Origin: Nitrosomonadales bacterium
GTDB lineage: Bacteria; Pseudomonadota; Gammaproteobacteria; Burkholderiales; Nitrosomonadaceae
Direction of reading: 5' to 3'
Length of the DNA stretch: 35,678 nt
Assembly: GCA_009886095.1 (NCBI GenBank)
Contig: VFJL01000078.1
Coordinates: 1 to 35,678 of the forward strand
Within the stretch, counting starts at the first letter, position 1. Each line of letters begins with the position of its first letter. The position numbers and the translations under genes are program-made. The notes under the pieces were generated by a model. That model was not told the origin of the DNA. It searched no databases and saw nothing but the letters and a program-made list of their open reading frames with translations. Below are positions 1 through 9,777 of the stretch, one piece after another.

Positions 1-2
1 AC

Positions 3-131
3 GCTGGTGTCGGGCAGTATTCAGTTGCTCTGCAGGCTGCGCCAGTTCCCGAACCCGAAACCTACGCCATGTTCCTGGCTGGTTTGGGCCTGATGGGCTT
101 CATGGCACGTCGCCGCAGCAAGACTTCATAA
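3..131 (+). CDS. C-terminal end of a PEP-CTERM sorted protein (5' truncated by the window)
   Basis: Only the last 42 codons are present. The tail reads VPEPETYAMFLAGLGLMGF followed by MARRRSKTS and a stop: a VPEPxTYAM motif, a short hydrophobic helix and an Arg-rich end. This is the PEP-CTERM signal recognised by the EpsH/XrtA exosortase system, which processes and exports surface or matrix proteins in EPS-making Gram-negative bacteria. The function of the missing N-terminal part cannot be judged. A strong terminator follows directly, so this is the last gene of its transcript. Confidence 0.85.
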   Translation, partial: AGVGQYSVALQAAPVPEPETYAMFLAGLGLMGFMARRRSKTS

Positions 132-146
132 GCAAAGCCTTACCTT

Positions 147-190
147 AAGCCACAAAGGGGCATCCGCCTCTTTGTGGCTTTTTCCTTTTT
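147..190 (+). terminator. Rho-independent terminator after the PEP-CTERM gene
   Basis: A 15-bp stem (147-161 with 166-180, one G/T position) closes a 4-nt loop (ATCC) and is followed by TTTCCTTTTT. It lies 16 bases after the stop of the PEP-CTERM gene. Confidence 0.85.
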
Positions 191-299
191 AGCGCCTGAC
201 GATCCCTTCCTGGCGCTTTAGCGTAATTGGCATCGACACAACAGTCGGTTAGACCAGTTCATGCGGATAAGCTTAGCAGTCGATTACCGGAAGTGAGTC

Positions 300-2162
300 C
301 TAAACTCCATTCCTCATATCCTCCACCACCCGCAAAAATGCATCTCCATACCTTGCCAGCTTGGCTCGCCCCACACCACTGATCTGCCCCAGCTCGGTCA
401 AGTTGCTGGGGCAGCAATTGAGAATTTCCAGCAAGGTGCTGTCGTGAAAAATCACATAGGGTGGCACGCCTTGTTCGCGGGCGAGTTCCAGGCGTTTGGC
501 TTTGAGCGCCTGCCACAGCGGGTCTTCGTTGGCGCCAGCGAAGACTTCGCGTAGATGAGAACTGCGTTCGGCTTTACTGGTTTTGCGTTTGGCCGGTTCA
601 GCATCGCGCCTTAGCCATACAGACTGTTCGCCACGCAACACTGGGCGAGCAATTTCGGTAAGCTTCAGCCCGCCATAAGCTTCCATGTCCACATTGAGCA
701 AACCGGATGCTACCAGCTGGCGAAAAACGCTGCTCCATAGTGCTTGCGCCAATTCTCTGCCGATGCCAAAGGTACTGAGTTGCTGGTGGTGGAATTGTTC
801 CACTTTCGCGGTGGTCTTGCCGAGCAGCACGTCGATCAAATGAGCGACACCAAAGCGCTGGCCGGTACGATAGACGCAGGACAACGCCATCTGCGCGGCC
901 TGTGTCGCGTCCCAGGTGTCCACCGGTGTAAGGCAATTGTCGCACTGGTCGCAATCACCAGGAAGTTCTTCGCCGAAATAGCGCAACAATACTTGATGGC
1001 GGCAGGCGGTAGATTCACAAAAGCCTAGCAGCGCATCGAGCTTTTGCAGCTCCACGCGCTTGCGCTCCTCGGGTGCATCGCCGGAAAGCAGCATCTGACG
1101 CATGGAGACCACATCGCCCAAGCCGTAAACCATCCACGCATTTGCGGGCAGACCGTCACGCCCGGCGCGCCCAGTTTCCTGATAATAGCCTTCCATGCTC
1201 TTGGGCAGGTCGAGATGTGCAACGAAGCGCACATTGGGCTTGTCTATGCCCATGCCAAACGCGACGGTAGCAATCATGATGACGCCCTCCTCACGCAGGA
1301 AACGGCGCTGGTTAGCGTTACGCGTAGCGGCATCCAGCCCGGCGTGATAGGGCAATGCGTCCCAGCCCTGCCCCTTGAGCCAGGCTGCCGTCTCTTCAAC
1401 TTTTTTGCGCGACAGGCAATACACGATGCCGGCGTCATTTGGATGCTCGGTTTCGAGAAAGGCCTGCAATTGCTGCCGTGCACTGGCCTTCTGCATCACG
1501 CGGTAACGGATGTTGGGGCGATCAAAACTGGAGACGAATTGGCTTGCCCTTTCCAGTGCCAACCGCTCGATTATTTCGCGCCGCGTCGGCGCATCTGCCG
1601 TGGCCGTCAGCGCAATACGTGGCACATCGGGGAAGCGCTCGTGCAATACGGTCAGTGCGCGATACTCGGGCCGAAAGTCGTGGCCCCATTGTGAAACGCA
1701 ATGAGCTTCGTCGATGGCGAACAGAGCCAACCCGCTGTCCTGTTGCAACCGCTCCAACAAATTCAGGAAACTTTCCATCATCAAGCGTTCAGGCGCGACA
1801 TAAAGCAGCTTCAATTCGCCGCGCAGCAAACACCCTGACACTTTGCGTGCCGCATCAGCATCCAGGCTGGAGTTCAGATAGGCCGCCTGCACGCCAAGCT
1901 GTCTGAGCGCATCTACCTGATCCTGCATCAGCGCGATCAGCGGCGACACCACGATGCCGACTCCGTGCCGTAACAAGGCAGGAATCTGGTAACACAATGA
2001 TTTGCCGCCGCCGGTCGGCATCAACACCAATGAATCGCCCCCCGCCGCAACATGCTCAACGATGGCCTGCTGCGCGCCACGAAAGGTCTCATAACCAAAA
2101 ACATCACGAAGGATTTGTTGGGCAGATTGAGAATGAGTAGAGAGATGCTTTCCAAGTGTCAT
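300..2162 (-). CDS. recQ: ATP-dependent DNA helicase RecQ
   Basis: 3'-5' superfamily 2 DNA helicase acting in recombination and repair of stalled forks. Seen in the sequence: Walker A TGGGKS (about residues 50-55), DEAH box (151-154) followed by [13 protein letters not shown], the helicase C motif with [10 protein letters not shown], a Zn-binding set (CESTAC...CDQCDNC), an RQC winged helix, and a C-terminal HRDC domain over roughly the last 80 residues. From the ATG at 2162 the protein is 620 residues, close to the usual length of about 610. A GTG 69 bases upstream would add 23 residues unlike the family, so I prefer 2162. The gene is complete, and the next gene on this strand starts upstream after about 290 bases. 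Confidence 0.95.
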   Translation of the reverse strand: MTLGKHLSTHSQSAQQILRDVFGYETFRGAQQAIVEHVAAGGDSLVLMPTGGGKSLCYQIPALLRHGVGIVVSPLIALMQDQVDALRQLGVQAAYLNSSLDADAARKVSGCLLRGELKLLYVAPERLMMESFLNLLERLQQDSGLALFAIDEAHCVSQWGHDFRPEYRALTVLHERFPDVPRIALTATADAPTRREIIERLALERASQFVSSFDRPNIRYRVMQKASARQQLQAFLETEHPNDAGIVYCLSRKKVEETAAWLKGQGWDALPYHAGLDAATRNANQRRFLREEGVIMIATVAFGMGIDKPNVRFVAHLDLPKSMEGYYQETGRAGRDGLPANAWMVYGLGDVVSMRQMLLSGDAPEERKRVELQKLDALLGFCESTACRHQVLLRYFGEELPGDCDQCDNCLTPVDTWDATQAAQMALSCVYRTGQRFGVAHLIDVLLGKTTAKVEQFHHQQLSTFGIGRELAQALWSSVFRQLVASGLLNVDMEAYGGLKLTEIARPVLRGEQSVWLRRDAEPAKRKTSKAERSSHLREVFAGANEDPLWQALKAKRLELAREQGVPPYVIFHDSTLLEILNCCPSNLTELGQISGVGRAKLARYGDAFLRVVEDMRNGV

Positions 2163-2310
2163 CCTGAATCCGGCGGCTGAGCGCTCATTTTTAAATTTAA
2201 CAACATGATCTATAGCAACCTTTTCCAGCACTTAGCCTTCACCTTCTGGGCAGGCTCGCTACCGGGCAGATTACACGGTTTTTGCAGCACATGACTGCAT
2301 TGCAATTTCC

Positions 2311-2331
2311 CGGAATGGAATGACCATTCCG
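2311..2331. repeat. Short inverted repeat upstream of recQ
   Basis: CGGAATGG, a 5-nt spacer (AATGA), then CCATTCCG: a perfect 8-bp dyad between recQ and the lipoprotein gene. It has no T-run on either side, so it is more operator-like than terminator-like. It lies about 150 bases upstream of the recQ start. No known box is matched. Confidence 0.4.
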
Positions 2332-2448
2332 CGTTATTGCGCCTTGCCCTGCACATCAAAAACCGTACACTCTGCCCCGTCCAACTGCCGGACTCAGGGT
2401 CAAATATTGGTAGAGGTTAAAATGGTTATGACAATCCGGAAGTATTGC

Positions 2449-2976
2449 TCAACCCGGGTCTTTACAACTTGTTACGTCCTCAGTGACTGTTTTCCCGTCT
2501 TTGAGCACAATGGTTTGCCTGATTGTTTTGCATTCCCGGTTGTCAGCTTGCTGAGCCGATTGTACCGATGGCATAACCTCGGCCTTGCCTCTCAAACCGG
2601 TATCCGGGTTACTAAAGGCCTGCGTTTGGCCGGTATCGAACGCCCTTTGCGATGCCTGAGCCATCCTTTGCTTATCTTCCTGTCCAAGATAACTCCCGAT
2701 GTTGGAGCCCACGTAGTAACCCGCGACACCTCCGGCAATAGCGCCCATGATGCGGCTCGCTGTACCTCCCCCGAGATAGCTGCCAAGATAGCTTCCGCCA
2801 ATAGAGCCGGCGATGCTGCCAACCATGCCACCAGTACGCCTTGTTTCTGTAGATTGGCATGCCGCCAGCAGCATGACCAGCGCGACTATCGTCAACTGCT
2901 TGATCCCTGCAGTATTCCGATTCCATCGCATCAGCGATACTTTTAAACTGGAATTGAAATTAGTGGTTTTGTTCAT
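2449..2976 (-). CDS. Glycine-zipper outer-membrane lipoprotein (17 kDa surface antigen-like)
   Basis: From the ATG at 2976 (GGAG 7 bases upstream) the protein is 175 residues. A signal sequence ends in a lipobox LLAAC with Cys near residue 40, so it should be lipidated and sent to the envelope. A Gly-rich glycine-zipper region follows, with repeats such as GGSYLGSYLGGG and GAIAGGVAGYYVGSNIG, typical of rickettsial 17 kDa-antigen-like proteins. The C-terminus (CKTIRQTIVLKDGK...TSCKDPG) keeps the paired-Cys end of that family. A TTG 15 bases further upstream is possible but lacks a ribosome site. Precise function is unknown; members are thought to act in outer-membrane integrity. Confidence 0.8.
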   Translation of the reverse strand: MNKTTNFNSSLKVSLMRWNRNTAGIKQLTIVALVMLLAACQSTETRRTGGMVGSIAGSIGGSYLGSYLGGGTASRIMGAIAGGVAGYYVGSNIGSYLGQEDKQRMAQASQRAFDTGQTQAFSNPDTGLRGKAEVMPSVQSAQQADNRECKTIRQTIVLKDGKTVTEDVTSCKDPG

Positions 2977-3055
2977 GATGTTTTTCTCCAAAAGTCTACC
3001 CTGAACCAGGATGATCCGCAGGAAGCAATCGCATACTTTGCATCATGCACTCCCG

Positions 3056-4333
3056 TCAGATCAATGGTGCATCGCAGGATCGGGTCCCGTCTGGGTTGGC
3101 AACTGGTTGACGGAGATTGGTCCAGATTGCTTGTAACAGAGCTGCGGGCGAAAGAAACTTCATTGGCCCATCGATACGCGCTACAAAGCGAGCCATGTGA
3201 CGCGCCATTCGAACATCCTTCACCGCAGCGGAAAACATCAGTTTTTCTATAGCATTTAACGAAAGGCGATTTGCGAAGTCATTGATCAGAAATCTGTGTC
3301 CAGCAAACATCCGCATGTGTTGGCGCTGATAACGACGCAAGGCAACATCCAGCCCAATGTCCTGCTTCACAACGGCGTCAATATTGTCGGATAGCAACTC
3401 GGCTGATTGGAGTGCCCAGCCACATCCTGTTCCCCACAAATAGTCGATGCTCATGGCTGAGTCACCCACCAGCGCCATACCTCGAACCACCGGTGGCCGC
3501 CACAAATTAGGGTACTCTTTCACGGTTAACACTTGATCGACCAGTTCGGCATTTTGCAACTGCGGCGCATCCGGCAAGCCGCGCAAATGCTCGATCAGCG
3601 CTTCCAGAGCCCTGCCACGACAAGCATCAAGATTTTCTTTCGGACTTATCCACGCAACAACGGTGACATCATCATCATTGGGAAAAATATAAGCTGCCTC
3701 AGAACCTGTCAACCACATCTGTGAAGCACTACCCCGACGCAGATCAACATGACGCATGGGAGCGAAAATGGCAAAACGCCGATTCGGTGCACTCTTGGCC
3801 TTCACGCCTGCCAACGTTGCAAGCGGCGAGTTGCGCCCGTCGGCGGCAACCACCAGACGCGACCGCAACGTGATCTGCCTGTCGCCCGATGCTAGCCTGA
3901 TACCTGCAATTCTACCCCCCTGCTCCACCAAGCTCTTTGTCGACCAACCGCTCATCATGGTGACACCTTGAGTTGCTGATGCCGTATCGCGCATGATAGG
4001 GTCAAGCCGAGAGCGGCGGATATTGTAGCCGTGCAGGGGTCTCCCGTCCTGATCGACTCCCAGATGATGCCCCACCCACCCATAAGGTGTGTGGATTTCA
4101 ATACTGTTGCGTACTCCGCCAGCCTCCTCTATGAGCCGGTCCACGCCCAGTCGTTGCAGCACTGGCACTGCCGAGGCTTGAATGAAGTGTGTACACAGGT
4201 GCTTGTAGTTGTCGTCCTGTACATGATGCTCAATCAGCGCCACCTTGAGACCCTTACGGCCCAGCAACGTTGCTGCAGTGCATCCCGCCAGACTTCCACC
4301 TACCACCACGACATCAAATTCTTGCGTAGACAT
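3056..4333 (-). CDS. FAD-dependent oxidoreductase / monooxygenase (geranylgeranyl reductase-like fold)
   Basis: A 425-residue flavoprotein. An N-terminal dinucleotide-binding fold (VVVVGGSLAGCTAA, then LIE) is followed by a middle motif VVAADGRNSPLA and a second FAD motif MALVGDSAMSIDYLWGTGCG, the order seen in p-hydroxybenzoate hydroxylase and geranylgeranyl reductase-like enzymes. No membrane segment is evident. The start is the ATG at 4333 with AGGGG 6 bases upstream; a TTG one codon earlier is less likely. Neighbours are an envelope lipoprotein and a Sel1 protein, so context does not name the substrate. Epoxidase, hydroxylase or prenyl reductase activity are all possible. Confidence 0.8.
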   Translation of the reverse strand: MSTQEFDVVVVGGSLAGCTAATLLGRKGLKVALIEHHVQDDNYKHLCTHFIQASAVPVLQRLGVDRLIEEAGGVRNSIEIHTPYGWVGHHLGVDQDGRPLHGYNIRRSRLDPIMRDTASATQGVTMMSGWSTKSLVEQGGRIAGIRLASGDRQITLRSRLVVAADGRNSPLATLAGVKAKSAPNRRFAIFAPMRHVDLRRGSASQMWLTGSEAAYIFPNDDDVTVVAWISPKENLDACRGRALEALIEHLRGLPDAPQLQNAELVDQVLTVKEYPNLWRPPVVRGMALVGDSAMSIDYLWGTGCGWALQSAELLSDNIDAVVKQDIGLDVALRRYQRQHMRMFAGHRFLINDFANRLSLNAIEKLMFSAAVKDVRMARHMARFVARIDGPMKFLSPAALLQAIWTNLRQPVANPDGTRSCDAPLI

Positions 4334-4586
4334 CAATACCCCTGAGTTACTCTGTTTGCATCAAAGTTATGGGAGCAACACGTATCACGCGATGAAAATA
4401 TAAAGAATAAATCGGCGCTTCCTTATTTCAATTCCAGATAGAAGCACTAACAATCTAACTTGGTCGTGGTTAAGTAGTGACTTGGCAGGGGGTTATCGCG
4501 CATAGTCAATACTTAGTTGTTCCATCAGAACTTTCGAACCACACATTCCTTTCCACGGGCTAAAAGCGAACGGTTGGTGAAAACAA

Positions 4587-5465
4587 CTAGCGATTGTCTC
4601 TATCTGGAATTAGACCGCCGAGAGCAGAGTCCTCGCCATGTCCTTGCACCATGCCTGCGTCACAGTTTTTGTAATTGCGCTGCTTACAATCTCTTGCCAT
4701 TCTTTGCGCTTCAGCAATTTGAGAAGGTGTCATCTTTGTGGCTGCCTCATCTCGATTCCCTTGTGCCTCACTACCCCCCCTCGCTGCCGCCAGACTAAAC
4801 CACATGTAGGCTTGAACATAGTCCTGGGCTACGCCGCGACCTTCAGCGTAGAGTAAGCCCAGGTTATTTTGTGCATCTGCATACCCCTGCGCTGCGGCTA
4901 GCAAATACCATTTCATGGCTTCCTGATGGTCTTGGGATATGCCATGGCCATTGGCATACAGTACCCCCAGATTGAATTGGGCACGCATATTTCCCTGCGC
5001 TGCTGCCAGCTGATACCATTTTGCGGCTTCCTGATAGTCTTGCGGCACACCTTGCCCATTGGAATACATTACGCCAAGGCTATATTGCGCGCGCGCATAC
5101 TTCTTTGCTGCAGCCAGATGAAGCCATTGCGCGGCAGCCGGATAATTTCGGCTTGCGCCCTGGCCATTGGCATACATCACACCCAGGTTATATTGCGCCA
5201 GTGTATTCCCCTGTACCGCAGCCAGGCGAAACCATTTTAAGGCTTCATAATAGTCTTGGGGTACACCTTGACCGTTGGCATAGATTACCCCCAGGTTATA
5301 TTGCGCACGCACATCTCCCCGCGTCGCAATCAGTCGACGCCACATCACGGCTTCCTGATCATCCCGGGTTATACCTTGACCGGTGACGGATGCATTTACC
5401 TTTGCCTGTACCACACCACCGTACAACGCCAGTACAGAAAATAAACAGACAAGTAGTTGCTTCAT
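4587..5465 (-). CDS. Secreted Sel1-repeat protein
   Basis: A 292-residue protein with a signal peptide (MKQLLVCLFSVLALYGGVVQA, cleavage expected after VQA), then five 36-residue Sel1-like repeats (about residues 39-218). Each repeat has the pattern A-x-x-W-(15 or so residues)-AQ-x-x-LG-x-x-YA-x-G-x-G-x-x-x-D. A capping half repeat (MWFSLAAARGG) and a Cys-containing tail follow. Sel1 repeats form solenoids that bind partner proteins, often in the periplasm. The ATG at 5465 starts directly at the signal peptide; a TTG 18 bases upstream is the alternative. It is related to the larger Sel1 protein at 33461-34690. The partner is unknown. Confidence 0.85.
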   Translation of the reverse strand: MKQLLVCLFSVLALYGGVVQAKVNASVTGQGITRDDQEAVMWRRLIATRGDVRAQYNLGVIYANGQGVPQDYYEALKWFRLAAVQGNTLAQYNLGVMYANGQGASRNYPAAAQWLHLAAAKKYARAQYSLGVMYSNGQGVPQDYQEAAKWYQLAAAQGNMRAQFNLGVLYANGHGISQDHQEAMKWYLLAAAQGYADAQNNLGLLYAEGRGVAQDYVQAYMWFSLAAARGGSEAQGNRDEAATKMTPSQIAEAQRMARDCKQRNYKNCDAGMVQGHGEDSALGGLIPDRDNR

Positions 5466-5516
5466 AGCGGATGAAAAAAACAATGGTACTGTTTGTTGAA
5501 ACAGAATGTTGCTGCA

Positions 5517-5588
5517 TCAGTACGGTTCTGCCGGTTTCGGCCCAGGCTGCTTGGCGCAGCGAGTGCTGGCTTGGGTAGTAGAACTCAT
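5517..5588 (-). CDS. Possible 23-residue ORF with strong ribosome site
   Basis: The ATG at 5588 is preceded by GGGAGG with a 6-base gap, the best ribosome-site match in the glpK to Sel1 interval. It encodes a Pro-rich peptide ending KQPGPKPAEPY. There is no recognisable family and no second line of evidence. It could be a leader peptide or chance. Confidence 0.2.
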   Translation of the reverse strand: MSSTTQASTRCAKQPGPKPAEPY

Positions 5589-5749
5589 CTGACGCCTCCC
5601 GGTCAAGCACGGAGTACGGCTTCCAGGGAATGGTAGTGATCATGGGTGAACGGCAGAAATCACCGGCAGATGATGCCCTCCGTTTTGCTGATATTGCAGC
5701 GGTCGCCCAAGTTTGACGGTTATTTTTTGAGTTTCTTGGGGCGCACGGT

Positions 5750-7243
5750 CTATTTCTTCGGCTCCCAATTTTTTGCGCGACCAAGTGCTTCGTTCCAGCG
5801 TCCACGGAGTTCGGCCACGCGAACGCGCGGCATCGTTGGTTCGAAGACTTTCTCGATTTGCCAGTGTGTCGCGATTGAGTCGGTGTTTTGCCAAAAACCG
5901 ACAGCAAGTCCCGCAAGATAAGCGGCACCCAGCGCAGTCGTCTCAACTACGGCAGGGCGCACCACTGGCACACCGAGCAGGTCAGCCTGGAATTGCAGCA
6001 TCGGCTCGCTGCGCGACGCTCCCCCATCGACACGTAACTCTTCAAGATGCTTGCCGGTGTCTGCGTACATCGCATCGATCAGATCCGCGCATTGGAAGGC
6101 CACGCCCTCCAATGCGGCACGTGCGATATGTGCAGCACTGGTGTCACGCGTAAGGCCGATTATCATCCCACGCGCGTAGGCATCCCAATGTGGCGCACCG
6201 AGCCCGGTGAAAGCCGGTACCAGGACTACACCCCCGCTATCGGGTACCGATGCTGCCAGCATATCCACCTCTTGTGCGGAGCGCACCAGATGCAATCCGT
6301 CACGCAACCACTGAACGATCGCACCACCGATAAAAACGCTACCTTCCAGCGCAAATTCCTGCTTGTTGCCGATTTTCCATGCCACCGTAGTGAGTAGGCG
6401 TTGCTTTGACGTGACCGGCTTGGTGCCGATATTCTGCAGCAGAAAACAGCCTGTGCCGTAAGTATTTTTTGCCAAACCGGGTTGCACACACATTTGCCCA
6501 AACAAAGCTGCCTGCTGATCACCTGCAGCGCCAGCCACAACCATAGACGTGAGACCGGGCGCAGCGCTAATTTCGCCATACACTTCACTTGAGGAGCGCA
6601 CCGTCGGCAGCATGCTCTGCGGAATAGAAAAAAGTTCGAGTAACCCCTTGTCCCACGCGCCGGTATGAAGGTTGAACAGCATGGTTCGCGATGCGTTACT
6701 CGGGTCAGTGACATGCACTTTGCCACCGGTCAATTTCCAGATAAGCCATGTTTCCACCGTGCCGCAGATGAGTCTGCCTGCTTCCGCTTGAGCGCGCGCA
6801 CCGGGAACATGGTCGAGTATCCAGGCGATCTTGGTCGCAGAAAAGTATGGATCAAGGATCAGTCCGGCGAGCTTCTGAATCACTCCCTCGTGGCCTGCCT
6901 CGCGCAACTGGTCGCACATTCCGGCAGTGCGACGATCCTGCCAGACGATGGCGTTGTACACCGCGTTGCCGGTATCACGATCCCAGACGATGCTGGTCTC
7001 GCGTTGATTGGCGATACCGACCCCGGCGATGTCGCACGGTCGAATCCGCGCGCGCTCAAGCGCTGACACGGCTACTGCTATTTGCTTCTGCCAGATCTCC
7101 TGCGGGTCGTGCTCGACCCAGCCTGGCTGAGGAAATATCTGGCGTATTTCCTGTTGCGCGACGGCACGGATCTGGCCAGCGTGATCGAAGATAATGGCGC
7201 GCACGCTGGTCGTGCCAGCATCGAGGGCAAGGATGTAGGGCAT
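5750..7243 (-). CDS. glpK: Glycerol kinase
   Basis: ATP-dependent phosphorylation of glycerol to sn-glycerol 3-phosphate in the cytoplasm. The 497-residue length is that of the family. Seen: N-terminal phosphate-binding loop [74 protein letters not shown] and the C-terminal [18 protein letters not shown] signature. These are FGGY-kinase and GlpK hallmarks. The product would feed the glpD-like dehydrogenase at 8488-9672 on the same strand, although two opposite-strand genes separate them. No GlpF transporter gene is nearby. The ATG at 7243 has no strong ribosome site. Confidence 0.96.
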   Translation of the reverse strand: MPYILALDAGTTSVRAIIFDHAGQIRAVAQQEIRQIFPQPGWVEHDPQEIWQKQIAVAVSALERARIRPCDIAGVGIANQRETSIVWDRDTGNAVYNAIVWQDRRTAGMCDQLREAGHEGVIQKLAGLILDPYFSATKIAWILDHVPGARAQAEAGRLICGTVETWLIWKLTGGKVHVTDPSNASRTMLFNLHTGAWDKGLLELFSIPQSMLPTVRSSSEVYGEISAAPGLTSMVVAGAAGDQQAALFGQMCVQPGLAKNTYGTGCFLLQNIGTKPVTSKQRLLTTVAWKIGNKQEFALEGSVFIGGAIVQWLRDGLHLVRSAQEVDMLAASVPDSGGVVLVPAFTGLGAPHWDAYARGMIIGLTRDTSAAHIARAALEGVAFQCADLIDAMYADTGKHLEELRVDGGASRSEPMLQFQADLLGVPVVRPAVVETTALGAAYLAGLAVGFWQNTDSIATHWQIEKVFEPTMPRVRVAELRGRWNEALGRAKNWEPKK

Positions 7244-7628
7244 ATGCTTAAGGCTGTGGCCAGATTCAGTTACGCTACGAGCAGCATTCCGTCAGAGTAA
7301 CAAAAGATGGTTTATTATGCGGCTAAATGACTTGATCAATCCGGTCTTTTTAGGCCACCTCTGAAAGTCTGAATTTTGTCACAACGCTACGTCACTAGCC
7401 AAGAGACTACTGTTCAACCCAGAATCCTCTTCGGAAGCACGATTGCATTCCATGCTTTCCGATCTGGAGTTGCGTATTCTCAGTCTTATCGTCGCCGGAA
7501 TAACGTCCAATCGATCCGCTATGTGCCACGGCATCAATGGATGGAATAGCCATCTGCCAGCCCCAATAACTCCAAGTTTCGCAGCTCCACTCCTGTATCA
7601 TTGCAACAAAAGCAGCGAGGTTGCTTGC
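7244..7628. other. Intergenic region between glpK and a divergent membrane gene
   Basis: 385 bases between divergent glpK and the gene at 7629, so promoters for both should lie here. I cannot point to a clean -35/-10 pair. An in-frame upstream extension of the 7629 gene is open back to 7443, but its composition and the ribosome site argue that translation starts at 7629. Confidence 0.5.
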
Positions 7629-8111
7629 ATGAATGAATTCGTGTTTGCCAGAGTGCTGCATGTGCTGGGCGTGGTGTTGTGGATCGGTGGTGTGGCGATG
7701 GTCACTACTGTCTTGTTGCCTGCTGTGGCGCAAATGAAATCCGTAGCGGAACGAGTAGAATTTTTTGAGCGTATTGAGCGCCGCTTTGCTATGCAAGCGC
7801 GCTTTACCAACTTACTCGTTGGCTTGAGTGGTTTCTACATGGTGCACCTGCTCAATGCCTGGAGCCGTTTTGCCGAACTGCGTTTCTGGTGGATGCACGC
7901 CATGGTGTTAGTCTGGCTGATCTTCACCCTGATGTTATTCGTGCTGGAACCGCTGGTACTGCAGCGGCGACTTAAACAATGCGCACAGCATTATCCGGAG
8001 AAAGCTTTTGCGCTGATCCAGCGCATGCATTGGGTGTTGCTGAGCCTGAGTCTGGTCGCTGTGGCTGGTGCGGTGGCAGGTAGTCATGGCTGGATGCTAT
8101 CCGGAGACTAA
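7629..8111 (+). CDS. Conserved four-helix inner-membrane protein
   Basis: 160 residues from the ATG at 7629 (GAGG 8 bases upstream), starting MNEFVFARVLHVLGVVLWIGG. It has about four hydrophobic helices (around residues 7-28, 57-74, 84-108, 133-155) and His residues in the first helix (RVLHVLG) and at WWMHAMVLVW. The layout resembles CopD/DUF2269-type proteins, which can bind haem or metal, but the assignment is by general resemblance only. The gene ends 2 bases before the SirB2 gene, so the two are probably co-transcribed and may work together in the membrane. Confidence 0.75.
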   Translation: MNEFVFARVLHVLGVVLWIGGVAMVTTVLLPAVAQMKSVAERVEFFERIERRFAMQARFTNLLVGLSGFYMVHLLNAWSRFAELRFWWMHAMVLVWLIFTLMLFVLEPLVLQRRLKQCAQHYPEKAFALIQRMHWVLLSLSLVAVAGAVAGSHGWMLSGD

Positions 8112-8113
8112 AG

Positions 8114-8491
8114 ATGAGTTACGCCGCATTAAAAATGATTCATGTTGCCAGCATAATCCTCAGCTATTTGCTGTTTACTCTGCGCGGGGTATGGATGATG
8201 CAAGGCTCCAGCGTGCTGCAACGGCGCTGGGTAAAGATAGTACCGCATGTAATTGATACCGTGCTGCTGATCAGCGCCATTGCGCTGGTCATGACGATAC
8301 AGCAGGATCCGGTAAATAATTCGTGGCTCAGCGCTAAAGTTGCCGGATTGCTGCTCTATATCGGCCTCGGTATGGTGGCATTAAAACACGGCAAAACCCG
8401 TAAAGTAAAAATCACTGCATGGGTTGCAGCCCAGAGCGTGTTTATCTATATCGTACTGGTCGCCCTGACCAAGAATCCTACAGTTATTTAA
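8114..8491 (+). CDS. SirB2-family inner-membrane protein
   Basis: 125 residues with four predicted helices. Features of the SirB2 family (Pfam PF04247): early YAALKMIHVASIILSYLLF, then LRGVWMMQGSS, RRWVKIVPHVIDTVLLISA, and a C-terminal pair of helices. SirB2 was named for raised Salmonella invasion-gene expression, but in environmental Proteobacteria its role is unknown. The conserved His residues could bind haem. It follows the previous membrane gene with a 2-base gap and overlaps the convergent glpD-like gene by 4 bases at their stop codons. Confidence 0.88.
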   Translation: MSYAALKMIHVASIILSYLLFTLRGVWMMQGSSVLQRRWVKIVPHVIDTVLLISAIALVMTIQQDPVNNSWLSAKVAGLLLYIGLGMVALKHGKTRKVKITAWVAAQSVFIYIVLVALTKNPTVI

Positions 8492-9672
8492 TCCAATTTC
8501 AGATGGCGGGTATCCGCAATCACCTTACGCACTGGTAATACTCCTGCCAGATGCGCCATTACTCGCTCGGCAGTCAGGCGATACGTTGTCAGTTTGCCGC
8601 CATAGACTGTCAGCAGGCGTGGATGATCCTGCCGGTCAGGGTGTAAAATCGTTTCACGCGAACGCGCGTTGACGGACATCGCTCCGCTCCCACTTGAAGG
8701 CAGCACACGTAAACCCGCAATTGCTGTAAGTATTGGTTGCCTGCCACGATGCTGCGGAAAATAACGTGCAAGTGTCTGCAGCAAATAAGCCTGCTCATGC
8801 GGTAATGGCCTGACATCGGCCGGATCGCCCTGATAGGCTGACTCGGTAGTACCTACCAGCGTGTTATTCTGCCAAGGCATCACAAATACTACCCGCTTAT
8901 CTTCCGCTTCCACATAATAAATTCCCTGCGTGAGTATACCCGGCACAATAATATGCGTGCCCTGTACCAGATCAATTCCGGGTTGCGCAGGAACCGGGAT
9001 GATCCGGCTTGACACTTGCTGCACCCATGGCCCGGCCGCATTCACCAGAACTGTTGCCGCACATGTCTCGGTTTGTCCGTTATGCCGGTATTCTATGATG
9101 TTGTCGCGTTCGTCCTGCTGACCCAGGCAAGCACCGGTAAAGGTAGCAGGCATTTTTAGATGTGCGCCCATTTGTTGCGCCGAGCGCATCACTGCACGGG
9201 TCAACATCGCGTCATCGGTCTGCGCATCGCTGTATTGAAACACCGCTTCCAGATGGGTGGTATCCAGCCCATCCAGGTTTTGCCAAAGGCTTGGCGGCAC
9301 CCGGCGAAAACGTGCTGCCGGGTGCAAGCCGCCCAACAGTGCATAAAGACTTAACCCCGTGCGTAATAACCACGGCCGGCGTGTGGTGTCAGGATACACC
9401 GGGATATAGAAAGACTTGAGCTTAACCAGCTGCGGCGCCAATTTGAGCAACAATGCGCGTTCGTGCAGACATTCGCGCACCAGCGAAAGCTGCCCGCTTT
9501 CCAGATAACGTAGTCCACCGTGAATGAGTTTGCTGGAACGACTGGAGGTGCCGCTTGCAATCCCGGTCTGCTCAAGCACCATCACCGATAAACCGCGTGC
9601 CGCTGCCGCTTGCGCAATGCCAGCACCATGGATGCCGCCGCCGATGATGACCAGGTCGTAGGATTCCGTCAT
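8488..9672 (-). CDS. glpD: FAD-dependent glycerol-3-phosphate dehydrogenase, short form
   Basis: Oxidises glycerol 3-phosphate to dihydroxyacetone phosphate and passes electrons to quinone at the membrane. Seen: FAD-binding fold DLVIIGGGIHGAGIAQAAAA, GTSSRSSKLIHGGLRYLESG (the GlpA/GlpD signature), VNAAGPWV, and the C-terminal VYGGKLTTYRLTAERVM. At 394 residues it is about 100 shorter than E. coli GlpD and stops just after the FAD domain, lacking the usual C-terminal helical cap. The stop overlaps the convergent SirB2 gene by 4 bases. It pairs functionally with glpK. Confidence 0.88.
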   Translation of the reverse strand: MTESYDLVIIGGGIHGAGIAQAAAARGLSVMVLEQTGIASGTSSRSSKLIHGGLRYLESGQLSLVRECLHERALLLKLAPQLVKLKSFYIPVYPDTTRRPWLLRTGLSLYALLGGLHPAARFRRVPPSLWQNLDGLDTTHLEAVFQYSDAQTDDAMLTRAVMRSAQQMGAHLKMPATFTGACLGQQDERDNIIEYRHNGQTETCAATVLVNAAGPWVQQVSSRIIPVPAQPGIDLVQGTHIIVPGILTQGIYYVEAEDKRVVFVMPWQNNTLVGTTESAYQGDPADVRPLPHEQAYLLQTLARYFPQHRGRQPILTAIAGLRVLPSSGSGAMSVNARSRETILHPDRQDHPRLLTVYGGKLTTYRLTAERVMAHLAGVLPVRKVIADTRHLKLD

Positions 9673-9777
9673 CTGTTTTTGGTATCTTTGATAAATGCTA
9701 AGATGAAAATCTTACCTGCATCCCTTCGGCAGAACAAATTGTCGTAGCAGTGTCATGAAGTGGTGCCATATTTTGCC

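Noticed and set aside
1044-1694. Long plus-strand ORF inside recQ (216 codons)
   Set aside because: It lies wholly antisense to a clearly conserved helicase and its product matches nothing recognisable.
2320-2946. Plus-strand ORF of 208 codons over the lipoprotein gene
   Set aside because: It is an antisense shadow of the glycine-zipper gene, with no ribosome site or family features.
5359-5946. Minus-strand ORF of 195 codons linking glpK and the Sel1 gene
   Set aside because: Both ends overlap well-supported genes in other frames. The middle part has no recognisable domain.
7443-7628. Upstream in-frame extension resembling a LuxR-type helix-turn-helix (LSDLELRILSLIVAG)
   Set aside because: The likeness covers about 15 residues and breaks down right after. 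The ribosome site and family start both point to 7629, so chance or an old remnant is more likely.
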